Source: Streptomyces bluensis
GTDB lineage: Bacteria > Actinomycetota > Actinomycetes > Streptomycetales > Streptomycetaceae
Direction: 5' to 3'
DNA: 64,000 nucleotides
Assembly: GCF_014650715.1 (NCBI RefSeq)
Contig: NZ_BMVM01000002.1
Coordinates: forward strand, 806,001 to 870,000
The notes under the pieces are model-generated. The model saw only the letters and a list, made by a program, of their open reading frames with translations. It was not told where the DNA came from and ran no database searches. Each line of letters opens with the position of its first letter. Within the stretch, counting starts at the first letter, position 1. Position numbers and translations under genes: made by a program. Shown here piece by piece: positions 1 to 8,603 of this stretch.

Positions 1-545
1 CGCTCGTCGGGGACCACCCGCGACACCAGTCCCGAGCGTTCGGCCTCGCGTGCGTCCATCGTGCGGCCCGTGAGGATCAGGTCCATGGCCTTGGCGCGGC
101 CGACCAGCCGGGTCAGCCGCTGGGTGCCGCCGATGCCGGGGATCACGCCCAGCTTGATCTCGGGCTGGCCGAAGACCGCGGACTCGCCCGCGATGACCAG
201 GTCGCACATCATCACGAGCTCGCAGCCGCCGCCCAGGGCGTAGCCGTTGACCGCCGCGATCCTGGGTGTGCGGAAGCTCGCGAACTCCTCCCAGCCGGCG
301 AAGTAGTCCTCCGCCGCCATCTCCACGGCCGACTTCCCGGACATCTCCCTGATGTCCGCCCCGGCCGCGAAGACCTTCTCCGAGCCGGTCACCACGAAGC
401 AGCCGACCTCCGGGTCCGGGTCCAAGGGGCGGAGAACGTCCAGGAGTTCGGTCATCAGCTCACTGCTCAGCGCGTTCAGCACCTGCGGGCGGTGGAGCCG
501 TACCGTCACCACGCGGTCGTGGCGTTCGAGCTTGATGGTGTTCAT
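1..545 (-). CDS. Enoyl-CoA hydratase/isomerase (3' end outside window)
   Basis: Crotonase-family protein, probably hydrating a 2-enoyl-CoA in fatty-acid or organic-acid catabolism in the cytoplasm. The 181 visible residues begin [17 protein letters not shown] at an ATG preceded by GAGGGAAGG. They carry the first oxyanion-hole segment (AAGADIREM, about residue 63), the second ([10 protein letters not shown], about residue 105) and the loop with a candidate catalytic glutamate ([17 protein letters not shown]). The frame runs off the left edge, so about 75 residues of a usual 257 are missing. Only 22 bp separate it from the membrane flavoprotein gene upstream, so it is probably the third gene of that operon. 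Family is clear; the substrate cannot be read. Confidence 0.93.
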   Translation of the reverse strand, partial: MNTIKLERHDRVVTVRLHRPQVLNALSSELMTELLDVLRPLDPDPEVGCFVVTGSEKVFAAGADIREMSGKSAVEMAAEDYFAGWEEFASFRTPRIAAVNGYALGGGCELVMMCDLVIAGESAVFGQPEIKLGVIPGIGGTQRLTRLVGRAKAMDLILTGRTMDAREAERSGLVSRVVPDE

Positions 546-567
546 GGGTTGCCTTCCCTCGTTTCCC

Positions 568-1845
568 TCACGAGTCCCAGATCGCGCCGTACGCCGGTAT
601 CCCGCGTCGCTCCAGACCGTGCACCACCTGCCAGGTCAGCTTCTTGTTGGAGATGCAGATGACCGCCTCGGCACCGAAGTCCCGGTACGCGGCGTGGGCG
701 AGGCGCACCATGTCGGGTTTGCCGTCCAGGGACGTGTCCCAGATCAGGGCGTGCGGCTGGACCGCGAGGATCTCGTCGACGAGGGCGTCGCCGTAGGTCG
801 TGCGGGGGCTGCGGGTCGCCCAGACCAGGCGGGAGGGGACCTCCGCGGCGAGCAGGTGCGGCAGGCAGGGGCCGATGCCGCTGCCCGTCGCCACGTAGAC
901 CACCTTCTCGAAGAGGGTCTCGATGTTCGCCACCCCGGCTGTCGTGATGCCCTTGACCCAGACGCGGGACGGTCTGTCGTCGATGAACGCGCCCGTCCAG
1001 TCGCCCGCCCGCGAGATCGTGAGCCGGAAGCCGGACTCGCCGGGCGCGGGCACGTTCGCGAACGAGTGCCACTCCGTGAGCGGGCTGCGGCTGATCGCCG
1101 TGGAGGAGCCCGCGAAGGGGGTTTCGCCGTGGTCGAAGCGGGCCAGCACCACGTGCGAGGAGGGGCGTTCGATCCGGACGTCCACCTTGCGCAGGCGCAT
1201 CCAGGGCAGGGCCACGCTGAAGGTGACCACCGCCAGGACCCAGAGGCCGACGCGTTCGCCGCTCAGGAACGTGTGCGTCCAGAACAACGCCAGCGCGGTC
1301 CAGCCGCCGAAGCGGTGGATCTTCTCGAAGTGGTCGTGGAAGCGGGAGCGGAAGGGTGGCAGCGCGGTCGCGATGATGAAGAGCAGCAGCGCGATCAGGG
1401 TCCAGCTCACCGCCGTCAGCGGGACGTCGGTTCCCTCCGCCGTCAGTCGCACGGTCAGCGCGACGAACCACAGGCTGCCCGCCAGCGCCCCGCCCACGTG
1501 CAGCCCGCCGAAGTGGTACACCTTCCCCAACGTCCAGCGCACCTTGAGCGGCCACGTGGTGGGCGCCCAGGTGGCCAGCCGGAAGAGGGCGTTGATGACG
1601 TACTGCTGGCGTACGAGGACCGCGAGCGCCAGGTTCGCCAGGGCCGCGTGGCCGAGGGTTGGGGTGTGCAGGGGCCAACTCGCCCATAAGCAGGCCAGGT
1701 TGGCCAGGAGCACGAGGGCCGCGAGGCGGTTGTAGTGCATCAGGCGCGGGTGCTTGAGTGCGCGTCGCAGGGGTGGGATGAGCGGGGGCAGTTCGGCGGT
1801 GTCCTGGTCCTGAGCCGGTGCCGTACGCGGAGGCGAGGAGGTCAT
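568..1845 (-). CDS. Six-helix membrane flavoprotein (TmpA/TmpL C-terminal-like)
   Basis: Predicted integral membrane oxidoreductase of 425 residues. Six hydrophobic segments lie between about residues 40 and 225, with a histidine-rich stretch (HDHFEKIH and WTHTFL) in the fourth and fifth helix region. A soluble FAD/NAD(P)-type reductase module follows, with a nucleotide-binding turn [11 protein letters not shown] near residue 320 and a conserved-looking C-terminus GAIWDS. This layout matches the fungal TmpA/TmpL membrane flavoproteins rather than classical ferric reductases, as far as I can recall the family. The start ATG overlaps the stop of the adenylation gene by 4 bases (ATGA), so the two are translationally coupled. 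The electron acceptor is unknown. A ferric-reductase-like role is the alternative. Confidence 0.8.
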   Translation of the reverse strand: MTSSPPRTAPAQDQDTAELPPLIPPLRRALKHPRLMHYNRLAALVLLANLACLWASWPLHTPTLGHAALANLALAVLVRQQYVINALFRLATWAPTTWPLKVRWTLGKVYHFGGLHVGGALAGSLWFVALTVRLTAEGTDVPLTAVSWTLIALLLFIIATALPPFRSRFHDHFEKIHRFGGWTALALFWTHTFLSGERVGLWVLAVVTFSVALPWMRLRKVDVRIERPSSHVVLARFDHGETPFAGSSTAISRSPLTEWHSFANVPAPGESGFRLTISRAGDWTGAFIDDRPSRVWVKGITTAGVANIETLFEKVVYVATGSGIGPCLPHLLAAEVPSRLVWATRSPRTTYGDALVDEILAVQPHALIWDTSLDGKPDMVRLAHAAYRDFGAEAVICISNKKLTWQVVHGLERRGIPAYGAIWDS

Positions 1846-3434
1846 CGCGCCATCACCGTCCGCTCCTCAACCGTCCGCTCCTCAACCGACCGCGCCGCTA
1901 CCGACCGCTCCTCAAGCGTCCGTTCCTCCGCCAGCCGCAGCAGCGCCCGTTTGTCGATCTTGCCTCGGTCGGTCTCGGGGAGGGCGGGGAGCGCAAGGAC
2001 GTCCGACGGCACGCAGTAGTACGGCAGAGCGGCGGCCACGGCGTCGCGTGCGGCCGCCGGGTCGACCTCGGCCGGGCAGACGAACGACACCAGGGTGCGG
2101 GCGTCACGCTTCAGGGTCACCGCTCGGACGCAGCCGGGGACGCGTTCCAGCACGGAGGACACGGAGTCGAGTTCGACGCGGAAGCCGCGCACCTTGACCT
2201 GGTCGTCGGTACGGCCGAGGTGTTCGAGTTCGCCGTCCGCGGTCCACCGGCCCAGGTCGCGGGTGCGGAACATGCGGTGGCCGCCGCCGAGGAACGGGTC
2301 GGGGGCGTACCGTTCCGCGGTGAGTCGGTCATTGCCGAGGTAGCCCGCGGACACGCAGTCCCCGCCCGCCCACATCTCGCCGGTCTCGCCGATCGGGACC
2401 GGGCGGCGGTGGGCGTCGAGGACGTACACCGTGTTGTTGGGTGTGGGGCGGCCGATCGTCAGCAGCGGGGCGGACGGGTCGTGGCGGCGCATCGTGTTCA
2501 CGATCGTGGTCTCGGTGGGGCCGCAGCAGTTGTAGAACGTGGCCCGTGCCGCCCACCGGTCCGCCAGCGGGCGCGGGCACGGCTCCCCCGCCACCGCCAC
2601 GGTCCGTACGCGCGGGCAGCTCGCCGGGTCGATGCCGGACAGCACCGTGGGTGTGGCGACGATGACGTCCGCCGTGCGGGCCGTGGCCGTGATGTCCTTG
2701 CCGCGGATGGCGAGGGTGCCGCCGTGGGTGAGGCAGCCGAGGATCTCCCAGGCGGCCATGTCGAAGGCGACGTTGAGGAGCTGGGCCACCCGGTCGCCGG
2801 GGCGGATGCCCAGGTCGCCGGGTGCGGTGAGGAGGATGTTGGCGATGTTGCGGTGGGTGACCTTCACGCCGTTGGGCCGGCCGGTGGTGCCCGAGGTGAA
2901 CAGGACGTAGCAGCCGTCGTCGGGCCGTACGTCCGCCCCTGGGCCGTTTTCGTACGGGCTCTGGTACGGCAGGGGCTCGTCCAGCGCGATCAGGCGGTGG
3001 CCAGGCGGCAGGGGCACCCGGTCCGCGTACTCCCGCTGGGTGAGCACCACGCGGGTCGCCGCGGTGCGGATGACGTGGTCGAGCTGGGCCGGGGGCGTCA
3101 GGCCGATGTCCTGGGGGACGTAGGCGGCGCCCGCCTTGAGGGCGCCGAGCAGGCCGACGAGCATCGGGATCGAGCGGCGTACGAAGAGGCCGACGTGGTC
3201 GCCGGGGCGTACGCCCTCGCGGACCAGGCGGGTGGCGAGGGCGCCGGCGTACCGGTCGAGTTCGCCGTACGTGATCGTCGCTCCCTGGTGTTCTGCGGCG
3301 ACGGCGCCGGGCGTGGCGGCGGCCCACCGTTCGACGGCGCGGTGGACGAGGGGGTCGGGGAGGGGGACGGCGGGACCCCGGCCGTACTCGTGGAACAAGG
3401 CCCTGTCTTTGGGGGTGAGATGGCGCAGAGGCAT
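1842..3434 (-). CDS. Stand-alone NRPS-type adenylation (AMP-binding) enzyme
   Basis: Acyl- or aminoacyl-adenylating enzyme of 530 residues. It shows the A3 phosphate-binding loop (FTSGTTGRPNGVK, about residue 178), A5 (YNCCGPTETT), A7 (FRTRDLGRW), A8 (GRTDDQVKVRGFRVE) and the A10 lysine (DRGKIDK). No carrier domain or condensation domain follows, so this is not a complete NRPS module. The C-terminus is an acidic/arginine pentapeptide repeat. The next gene overlaps by 4 bases and encodes a membrane flavoprotein. The same two parts are fused in the fungal protein TmpL, so they may act as one complex here. The activated substrate cannot be inferred from the sequence alone. Confidence 0.88.
   Translation of the reverse strand: MPLRHLTPKDRALFHEYGRGPAVPLPDPLVHRAVERWAAATPGAVAAEHQGATITYGELDRYAGALATRLVREGVRPGDHVGLFVRRSIPMLVGLLGALKAGAAYVPQDIGLTPPAQLDHVIRTAATRVVLTQREYADRVPLPPGHRLIALDEPLPYQSPYENGPGADVRPDDGCYVLFTSGTTGRPNGVKVTHRNIANILLTAPGDLGIRPGDRVAQLLNVAFDMAAWEILGCLTHGGTLAIRGKDITATARTADVIVATPTVLSGIDPASCPRVRTVAVAGEPCPRPLADRWAARATFYNCCGPTETTIVNTMRRHDPSAPLLTIGRPTPNNTVYVLDAHRRPVPIGETGEMWAGGDCVSAGYLGNDRLTAERYAPDPFLGGGHRMFRTRDLGRWTADGELEHLGRTDDQVKVRGFRVELDSVSSVLERVPGCVRAVTLKRDARTLVSFVCPAEVDPAAARDAVAAALPYYCVPSDVLALPALPETDRGKIDKRALLRLAEERTLEERSVAARSVEERTVEERTVMAR
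1854..1928 (-). repeat. 15-bp tandem repeat encoding a pentapeptide tail
   Basis: Five tandem 15-bp units at the 3' end of the adenylation gene encode ERTLE, ERSVA, ARSVE, ERTVE and ERTVM. The units stay in frame and end just before the stop. This looks like slippage-driven expansion of a charged tail. Confidence 0.8.
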
Positions 3435-3920
3435 GGGGGTGACCTCCTGGCAGTTTCGTCAGACGGATGACATGCCGTTGGACGCGGCGGTGTTTCCGGT
3501 GTGTCGAATGCCGTGCGGGTCCGAGCGATCCCGGGGCGTGCGAGGGGAGGTGCTCGGAAAGGTGCGGGGGGAGGTGCGGGGGTGCAGGTGGAAGCGCGGG
3601 TGCGTCGCGTTCCCGGAGAGCCGCTCAGTCGGCCGCATGCGGGCAGGAGTCGGCAGGGGTCATCTGTCGCTCACCCGGATGCGGGTCACGCGTGGCCACG
3701 ACTGTAGGGGCCCCCTCCTTCAACTCTCAACCAGGTGCGTTCGGCCACTTACGCTATGGAATCAGCCACATGTGGTGTTTTCTGTCACAGCGGCAACTTC
3801 CGTGCCGCCCGGCGACGACTACTGGCGGGTAGCTCTGTGCCCGTTGCAGCCGGTTGTACGTGGCCCGAGGCGCTGCTGGTCCCGGCCTCACGCCGGCCCC
3901 GGCCGCGTCGGGAGGTCCCC
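3435..3920. other. Intergenic region between divergent genes
   Basis: This stretch separates the leftward adenylation operon from rightward nasA. It must hold the adenylation-operon promoter, but I cannot place it with confidence. It has G-rich direct repeats (GGTGCGGGG-type, about 3560-3600) and a 10-bp palindrome CCACATGTGG at 3766-3775. Open frames crossing it have no ribosome binding site or recognisable protein. Confidence 0.5.
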
Positions 3921-3958
3921 GTCCCGGCCATGTAACGGGCGGCGTCCCGGCGCGTAAC
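3921..3958 (+). promoter_or_regulatory. GlnR-like box upstream of nasA
   Basis: Four pentamers with 6-base spacing read GTCCC-n6-GTAAC-n6-CGTCC-n6-GTAAC. The two GTAAC half-sites are exactly 22 bp apart, the spacing of the actinomycete GlnR site (gTnAc-n6-GaAAc repeated). The site ends 23 bp before the nasA start. The first and third pentamers are weak. A better copy of the same pattern precedes the nitrite reductase operon at 19914-19951. Confidence 0.55.
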
Positions 3959-3981
3959 ACGGCCGAAGCACGCTGAACCGT

Positions 3982-6132
3982 ATGCGGACCACCTCGACGC
4001 CCACCCACTGCCCGTACTGCGCCCTGCAGTGCGGGATGAATCTGTCGCCCCTGCCGAGCGGGGGCGTCGAGGTGACCGAGCGGGCGGACTTCCCCGTCAA
4101 CCGTGGCGCGCTGTGCGGCAAGGGCCGTACGGCCCCGGCGGTGCTCTCGTCCCGGGTGCGGCTGACCTCCCCGTTGGTGCGCTCCGAGGGCACGCTCGTG
4201 CCCGCCACCTGGGACGAGGCACTCGACCGGATCGCCGAGGGGCTGCGCCGCACGCGGACGGAGCATGGCCCGGACGCGTGCGGCGTGTTCGGCGGGGGCG
4301 GGCTGACGAACGAGAAGGCGTACACGCTGGGCAAGTTCGCGCGGATCGTGCTCGGCACCTCGCAGATCGACTACAACGGGCGCTTCTGCATGTCGTCGGC
4401 GGCGGCCGCGGGCATGAAGGCGTTCGGCCTGGACCGGGGGCTGCCGTTCCCGCTGGAGGACATCCCCAGGACGGGCTGTGTGATCCTCGTCGGGTCGAAC
4501 CTCGCGGAGACGATGCCGCCCGCGCTGCGGTACTTCAACGAGCTGCGCGAGAACGGCGGCACGCTGATCGTCGTCGACCCGCGCCGCACCCGCACCGCCG
4601 AGCAGGCGGATCTCCACCTGGCTCCCCGCCCCGGTACCGATCTCGCGCTGGCGCTGGGCCTGTTGCACCTGGTCGTCGCCGAGGGCCGCACGGACGAGGC
4701 GTACATCCAGGAGCGCACCAGCGGCTGGGAGGAGGCACGGGCCGCGGCCATGGCGCACTGGCCGGAGTACGTGGAGCGGATCACGGGCGTGTCCGTGCCC
4801 CAGCTCCGTGAAGCCGTACGGATGTTCTGCGAGCCGGAGTCGGCGATGGTGCTCACCGCGCGTGGGCCCGAGCAGCAGTCGAAGGGCACGGACACGGTGG
4901 GCGCCTGGATCAACCTGTGCCTGGCGACGGGCCGTCCGGGCCGGCCGCTGTCCGGCTACGGGTGCCTGACCGGGCAGGGCAACGGCCAGGGCGGACGCGA
5001 ACACGGCCAGAAGGCCGACCAGTTGCCCGGCTACCGCAAGCTGGACGACCCTGAGGCGCGGCGGCACGTCGCGGAGGTGTGGGGCGTGGACCCGGACTCG
5101 CTGCCGGGGCCGGGCCGAAGCGCGTACGAACTGCTGGACGCGCTGGGTACGGACATCCGCGCACTGCTCCTGATGGGTTCGAACCCGGTGGTGTCGGCCC
5201 CCCGGGCGGCGCACATCGAGGACCGTATCCGCTCGCTGGACTTCCTGGCGGTGTGCGATGTCGTCCTCTCGGAGACGGCGGCACTCGCGGACGTGGTGCT
5301 GCCCGTGACCCAATGGGCCGAGGAGACGGGCACGACCACGAACCTGGAGGGCCGTGTGCTGCTGCGCCGCCAGGCGATCACCCCTCCGGACGGCGTCCAC
5401 AGCGACCTGCACGTCCTGCACGAGCTGGCCGCCCGCCTGGATGTGGAGGAGGGTCTGGAGAAGGGCTTCCCGACGGACCCGGAGGAGGTCTTCGACGAAC
5501 TGCGCCGGGCCAGCGCGGGCGGGACCGCCGACTACTCGGGCATCACGTACCGACGGCTGGCCGAGGAGAACGGGGTGTTCTGGCCGTGCCCGGCGGGCGG
5601 GGACGGAGGCTCGGGCCACCGCGAGGACGCCTCACCCGACGCACCGCCTTACGCATTTCCCGATGTCCACCCCGGCACCCCCCGCCTCTTCCTCGACCGG
5701 TTCGCCACGGAGGACGGCCGCGCCCGGTTCGTCCCCGTCTCGCACCGCGCGATCGCCGAGGAGCCGGACGACGAGTACCCCGTCCTCCTCACCACCGGCC
5801 GCGTGGTCGCCCAGTACCAGTCCGGCGCCCAGACCCGACGCGTGGACGAGCTGAACGCCGCCGCGCCCGGCCCGTTCGTCGAGCTGCACCCGCGCCTCGC
5901 CGAGCGGCTCGGGGCGGCCGAGGGTGACCCGGTGGCCGTGGTCTCCCGGCGCGGACGCGCGGTCGCCCCGGCCCGCATCACCCGCGCCATCCGCCCCGAC
6001 ACGGTGTTCATGCCGTTCCACTGGCCGGGCGAGGGCCGCGCCAACACGCTGACCAACCCGGCGCTCGACCCGACGTCCTGCATGCCGGAGTTCAAGGCGT
6101 GCGCGGTACGGCTGGAGACGGTACGGGACTGA
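3982..6132 (+). CDS. nasA: Assimilatory nitrate reductase, molybdopterin catalytic subunit
   Basis: Reduces nitrate to nitrite in the cytoplasm for nitrogen assimilation, using Mo-bis-MGD and one [4Fe-4S] cluster. The 716-residue protein has the N-terminal cluster motif C10-x2-C13-x3-C17-x27-C45. Cys136 (NGRFCMSS) sits at the usual molybdenum-ligand position. The C-terminal molybdopterin dinucleotide-binding domain follows after a proline/glycine-rich linker near residue 540. The length suits the short NasA/NarB type without a fused reductase domain, so electrons must come from a partner; the FAD protein at 19975 is a candidate. It stands alone between divergent and convergent genes, 15 kb from nirBD. 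A GlnR-like box upstream suggests nitrogen control. Confidence 0.92.
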   Translation: MRTTSTPTHCPYCALQCGMNLSPLPSGGVEVTERADFPVNRGALCGKGRTAPAVLSSRVRLTSPLVRSEGTLVPATWDEALDRIAEGLRRTRTEHGPDACGVFGGGGLTNEKAYTLGKFARIVLGTSQIDYNGRFCMSSAAAAGMKAFGLDRGLPFPLEDIPRTGCVILVGSNLAETMPPALRYFNELRENGGTLIVVDPRRTRTAEQADLHLAPRPGTDLALALGLLHLVVAEGRTDEAYIQERTSGWEEARAAAMAHWPEYVERITGVSVPQLREAVRMFCEPESAMVLTARGPEQQSKGTDTVGAWINLCLATGRPGRPLSGYGCLTGQGNGQGGREHGQKADQLPGYRKLDDPEARRHVAEVWGVDPDSLPGPGRSAYELLDALGTDIRALLLMGSNPVVSAPRAAHIEDRIRSLDFLAVCDVVLSETAALADVVLPVTQWAEETGTTTNLEGRVLLRRQAITPPDGVHSDLHVLHELAARLDVEEGLEKGFPTDPEEVFDELRRASAGGTADYSGITYRRLAEENGVFWPCPAGGDGGSGHREDASPDAPPYAFPDVHPGTPRLFLDRFATEDGRARFVPVSHRAIAEEPDDEYPVLLTTGRVVAQYQSGAQTRRVDELNAAAPGPFVELHPRLAERLGAAEGDPVAVVSRRGRAVAPARITRAIRPDTVFMPFHWPGEGRANTLTNPALDPTSCMPEFKACAVRLETVRD

Positions 6133-6152
6133 CCATCTCGCTGCCGAAACCG

Positions 6153-6575
6153 TCAAATGAACCGCGGACTTCGCCAGTCCCCGCTCTCGATCAGCTCCCC
6201 GTGGGCCCGTAGCCGGGCCGCGACGGCAGGGGCTGCCACGTACACCCAGGCCCGCAGGGCCGTTCCGTCCGCCCGGGTCACTTCCCGGTCCACCCGCTCA
6301 TAGAGGTTGCGGGGGTCGCCGGGCGTGTAGTCCTCCAACCTGTCGAGGGCGCGGAGGAGTTCGTCGTACGCCTCGGGGTGCGCCGTCACCACGTCGCCGG
6401 TGACGACACCGTCCGCCGCCTCCACGGCATACGGATAGCCGGGCCCTTCGTACAGGACGAGCCCCCGCATCCGGGCGGGCTCCTCCGACTCCGTGCGGCC
6501 ACGCAGGAAGAGGTCGTGGTTATGCTCGCCCGGGCGGAGGGTGCCGTAGACGAAGAAGGGGAGTCGGGTGGTCAC
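6153..6575 (-). CDS. Gamma-glutamylcyclotransferase/AIG2-like protein
   Basis: Small cytoplasmic protein of about 140 residues. It has the family's N-terminal substrate-binding loop FVYGTLRPGEHNH, a glutamate in the central region (VVTAHPEAYDELLRALDRLEDY) and the NLYERVDREV strand. The family cyclises gamma-glutamyl amines or peptides; the substrate here is unknown. I chose the GTG at 6575, immediately before TTRLPFFVYG, because the family begins there. An in-frame TTG at 6632 would add 19 residues. It is convergent with nasA. A 26-residue fragment of a related gene survives at 8003-8080. Confidence 0.8.
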   Translation of the reverse strand: MTTRLPFFVYGTLRPGEHNHDLFLRGRTESEEPARMRGLVLYEGPGYPYAVEAADGVVTGDVVTAHPEAYDELLRALDRLEDYTPGDPRNLYERVDREVTRADGTALRAWVYVAAPAVAARLRAHGELIESGDWRSPRFI

Positions 6576-6687
6576 AGAAACGATTCTCGCTCCACGCGCG
6601 AGCCCCGTGCGAAGGAGATCGACCACGCTCAACGACGGCAGCGGGAGGCGTGGCGCCCTCGCCGGACGGGTCGATCACCCCCTGCTG

Positions 6688-7830
6688 TCACCGAGCGGCC
6701 TTGCACACCTCCGGGGCTGTCTCCTTCACACCGTTCAGCCGGAAGTAGTTCTGGCCGAGGGCGATGCCGCGAAACGCCTCGTCGCCTAGCGCCTTGTTGA
6801 TGCGGCTGGTGACCTCAAGCTCTTCCTCGTAGACCTTGTAGTCCTTGTTCCTGGAGGCCACGAAGTCTGTGCCCGGGATCGCCCTGGTCGGATTCCGGTC
6901 GAGGAACGCGGCGTATTTTTTCCTGATCCCCGGCTTGCTGAAGTACTGGTCCTCCAGCACACGCCAGCTGAGGTCCAGGGCCAGGTGGGGATACGTGTCG
7001 AGGAGCCTTTCCAGGATCCGGATGTGCCGGTCGGGATCCATGGTGGCCAGTTCCTTCGACAGCCCCATATGGGCCCATACGATTTTGTTCTGCGGGTAAC
7101 GGCGGAGGGTTTCCTCCATCAAGGGGAGGTATTTCGTCGGCTCCCGGTCGTTCCCCAGATCCGCGTGGATGGTGATCGGAATCCCGCGCTCCCGGAGCAC
7201 CTTCATGAAGGGTGCCCAGTTCTTGATGTTGTTGCTCGTCGCCGGCGTGTGGTGGTTCGGGAACAGTGCCTGCTTGACGAGGTTGACCTCTCCCGCCCAT
7301 CGGAACTTCCCCGGGTACTCCTTGTCGTACAGGGCGATTCCGGGCGGGATGGTCTCCGGCCGGTTGAGATCCATGAAGGTCATGGAGAGCGTGAGTGCCG
7401 GGTCCTGCGGCTTGGCCTCCACGTAGTTCGCCGCGTTGACGAAATCGTTCTTCATGCTCGGCGTGACGGGAGTGCCGGGGCAGTCCAGGTAGTACGTGCA
7501 GCCGGAATCCGCGGGCAGAGTTTGCCCGATGCCGTACACGCTTGCATGGCGGACGCCGCTCTTGTGCAAATATCCCGTAAGTTCCTCGAAGGGAATCGCC
7601 CGCCCCCCGAAGGGCCGGAAGTGCAGATGGCTGTCGACGACCGACGTGTAGGGCTCTTTCGCACGGTCGAAGCACCCCCTGGCAGCGCCGGCACCAGCCG
7701 GAGAGGCGATGACGGCCGTCGCCGTCAGGACCGCACCGACCACGGCGATACGCCTGCCCGTCCGGAACGTGTAACTGTTGATGACGACCTCCCACGTACT
7801 TGCCCGTCGACGCCGATGTCGGCACGGCAT
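6688..7830 (-). CDS. Secreted amidohydrolase-family (TIM-barrel) protein
   Basis: Probable exported metal-dependent hydrolase of about 380 residues. A signal peptide with a twin-arginine-like start (RTGRRIAVVGAVLTATAVIA) leads to a cleavage region near AGA-AR. The mature part opens with the metal-site motif VVDSHLHFRPF. It continues with ITIHADLGND, IVWAHMGLSKE and a late aspartate (IPGTDFVA), the H-x-H...H...H...D pattern of amidohydrolase_2 proteins. Substrate unknown. The start is uncertain: ATG 7830 has no good ribosome binding site, and a TTG lies one codon upstream. The gene is visibly richer in A/T at third positions than its neighbours, which suggests acquisition. Confidence 0.8.
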   Translation of the reverse strand: MPCRHRRRRASTWEVVINSYTFRTGRRIAVVGAVLTATAVIASPAGAGAARGCFDRAKEPYTSVVDSHLHFRPFGGRAIPFEELTGYLHKSGVRHASVYGIGQTLPADSGCTYYLDCPGTPVTPSMKNDFVNAANYVEAKPQDPALTLSMTFMDLNRPETIPPGIALYDKEYPGKFRWAGEVNLVKQALFPNHHTPATSNNIKNWAPFMKVLRERGIPITIHADLGNDREPTKYLPLMEETLRRYPQNKIVWAHMGLSKELATMDPDRHIRILERLLDTYPHLALDLSWRVLEDQYFSKPGIRKKYAAFLDRNPTRAIPGTDFVASRNKDYKVYEEELEVTSRINKALGDEAFRGIALGQNYFRLNGVKETAPEVCKAAR

Positions 7831-7874
7831 CAATAGGCAGTGAGGGCGTCAGTCAAACGGTCCGCCCGCCCGAT

Positions 7875-8603
7875 TCATCCCGTCGTGTCACGGCACCGCA
7901 CTCCCCGGCCGCGCACCCTGCGCGGCAGTGCGACGCAGCAGCAGTCCCTGCGGGACCACAGGAAATCGAGGGCATCGACGGCTCCGAACGACCCAAGGCC
8001 GCGGGTCACCTCCCGGTCCATCCGCTCGTAAAGGTTGCGGAGGTCGCCGGGCGCGTAGGCCTCCAACCGGTCGAGGGCGCTGTCACCAGCCCCTGGCCCT
8101 CTGAAAGGTGCTTGCCCAACAGGACCACGCCTTAGAGGGCGGTTCGTGGGGCGATGCCTGTTTCTTGCCGAGGTTGGAGCAGGGGCGCTGGTGGGGTTCC
8201 GTCGTCTATGGCTTCCTGGTGAGTTGCCGGTGTCGGCCTCGGTGAGGATGCCGAGTTTGACCAGGCGTTTCAGCTTGGCGTGGGTGCCTTCGACGTTCTT
8301 CGGCAGCAGTTCGTGGCCGAGGGCTCCGCTGACGTCCTTGGCCCGTAGCGGTCCGGTCGCTCGGTTGAAGATGGCGAGGATGCGGGGGTAGTCCGGGTGC
8401 TCGGGCAGGTCCGGTGTGTGGGCCGGGAGCCGGTCGGCGAGGCCGGTGATGGTCTTGCGGGTGATCGCGAGGTGCTTCAGGTGCATCTCGGCCTCCCGCA
8501 ACCGGGTCTGCAGGCCGTCGATCTGCGTGCGAAGGTCCTCGGCCAGGGCCCGGGCGGCGTCTGTCTGGAGGTCCAGGGCGTCGAGCAGGGGCTGGATGTT
8601 CAC
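7875..8603 (-). CDS. IS-linked accessory protein with run-on C-terminus
   Basis: The first 125 residues form a coiled-coil-rich protein (QTDAARALAEDLRTQIDGLQ, then a winged-helix-like segment YPRILAIFNRATGPLRAKDV). In my recollection this kind of gene often follows IS5-type transposases in Streptomyces; its function is unknown. The GTG at 8603 overlaps the transposase stop by 4 bases. After about 8220 the frame continues through non-homologous DNA and the cyclotransferase fragment, so the native 3' end seems lost or frame-shifted. It is probably non-functional debris of a mobile element, but it has no internal stop. Confidence 0.5.
   Translation of the reverse strand: MNIQPLLDALDLQTDAARALAEDLRTQIDGLQTRLREAEMHLKHLAITRKTITGLADRLPAHTPDLPEHPDYPRILAIFNRATGPLRAKDVSGALGHELLPKNVEGTHAKLKRLVKLGILTEADTGNSPGSHRRRNPTSAPAPTSARNRHRPTNRPLRRGPVGQAPFRGPGAGDSALDRLEAYAPGDLRNLYERMDREVTRGLGSFGAVDALDFLWSRRDCCCVALPRRVRGRGVRCRDTTG
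8003..8080 (-). pseudogene. Fragment of a second gamma-glutamylcyclotransferase gene
   Basis: This stretch would encode DRLEAYAPGDLRNLYERMDR followed by EVTR. It aligns closely with the intact protein at 6153-6575 (DRLEDYTPGDPRNLYERVDR). Nothing similar extends to either side, so this is a broken paralogue left by a rearrangement. The open frame of the IS-linked gene at 8603 runs straight through it. The bases at 7831-8002 show no recognisable gene. Confidence 0.7.

Noticed and set aside
1842..3434. Adenylation enzyme as evidence for an NRPS gene cluster
   Set aside because: There are no condensation, carrier or thioesterase domains, MbtH-like protein or export genes. The coupled membrane flavoprotein points to a TmpL-like system instead.
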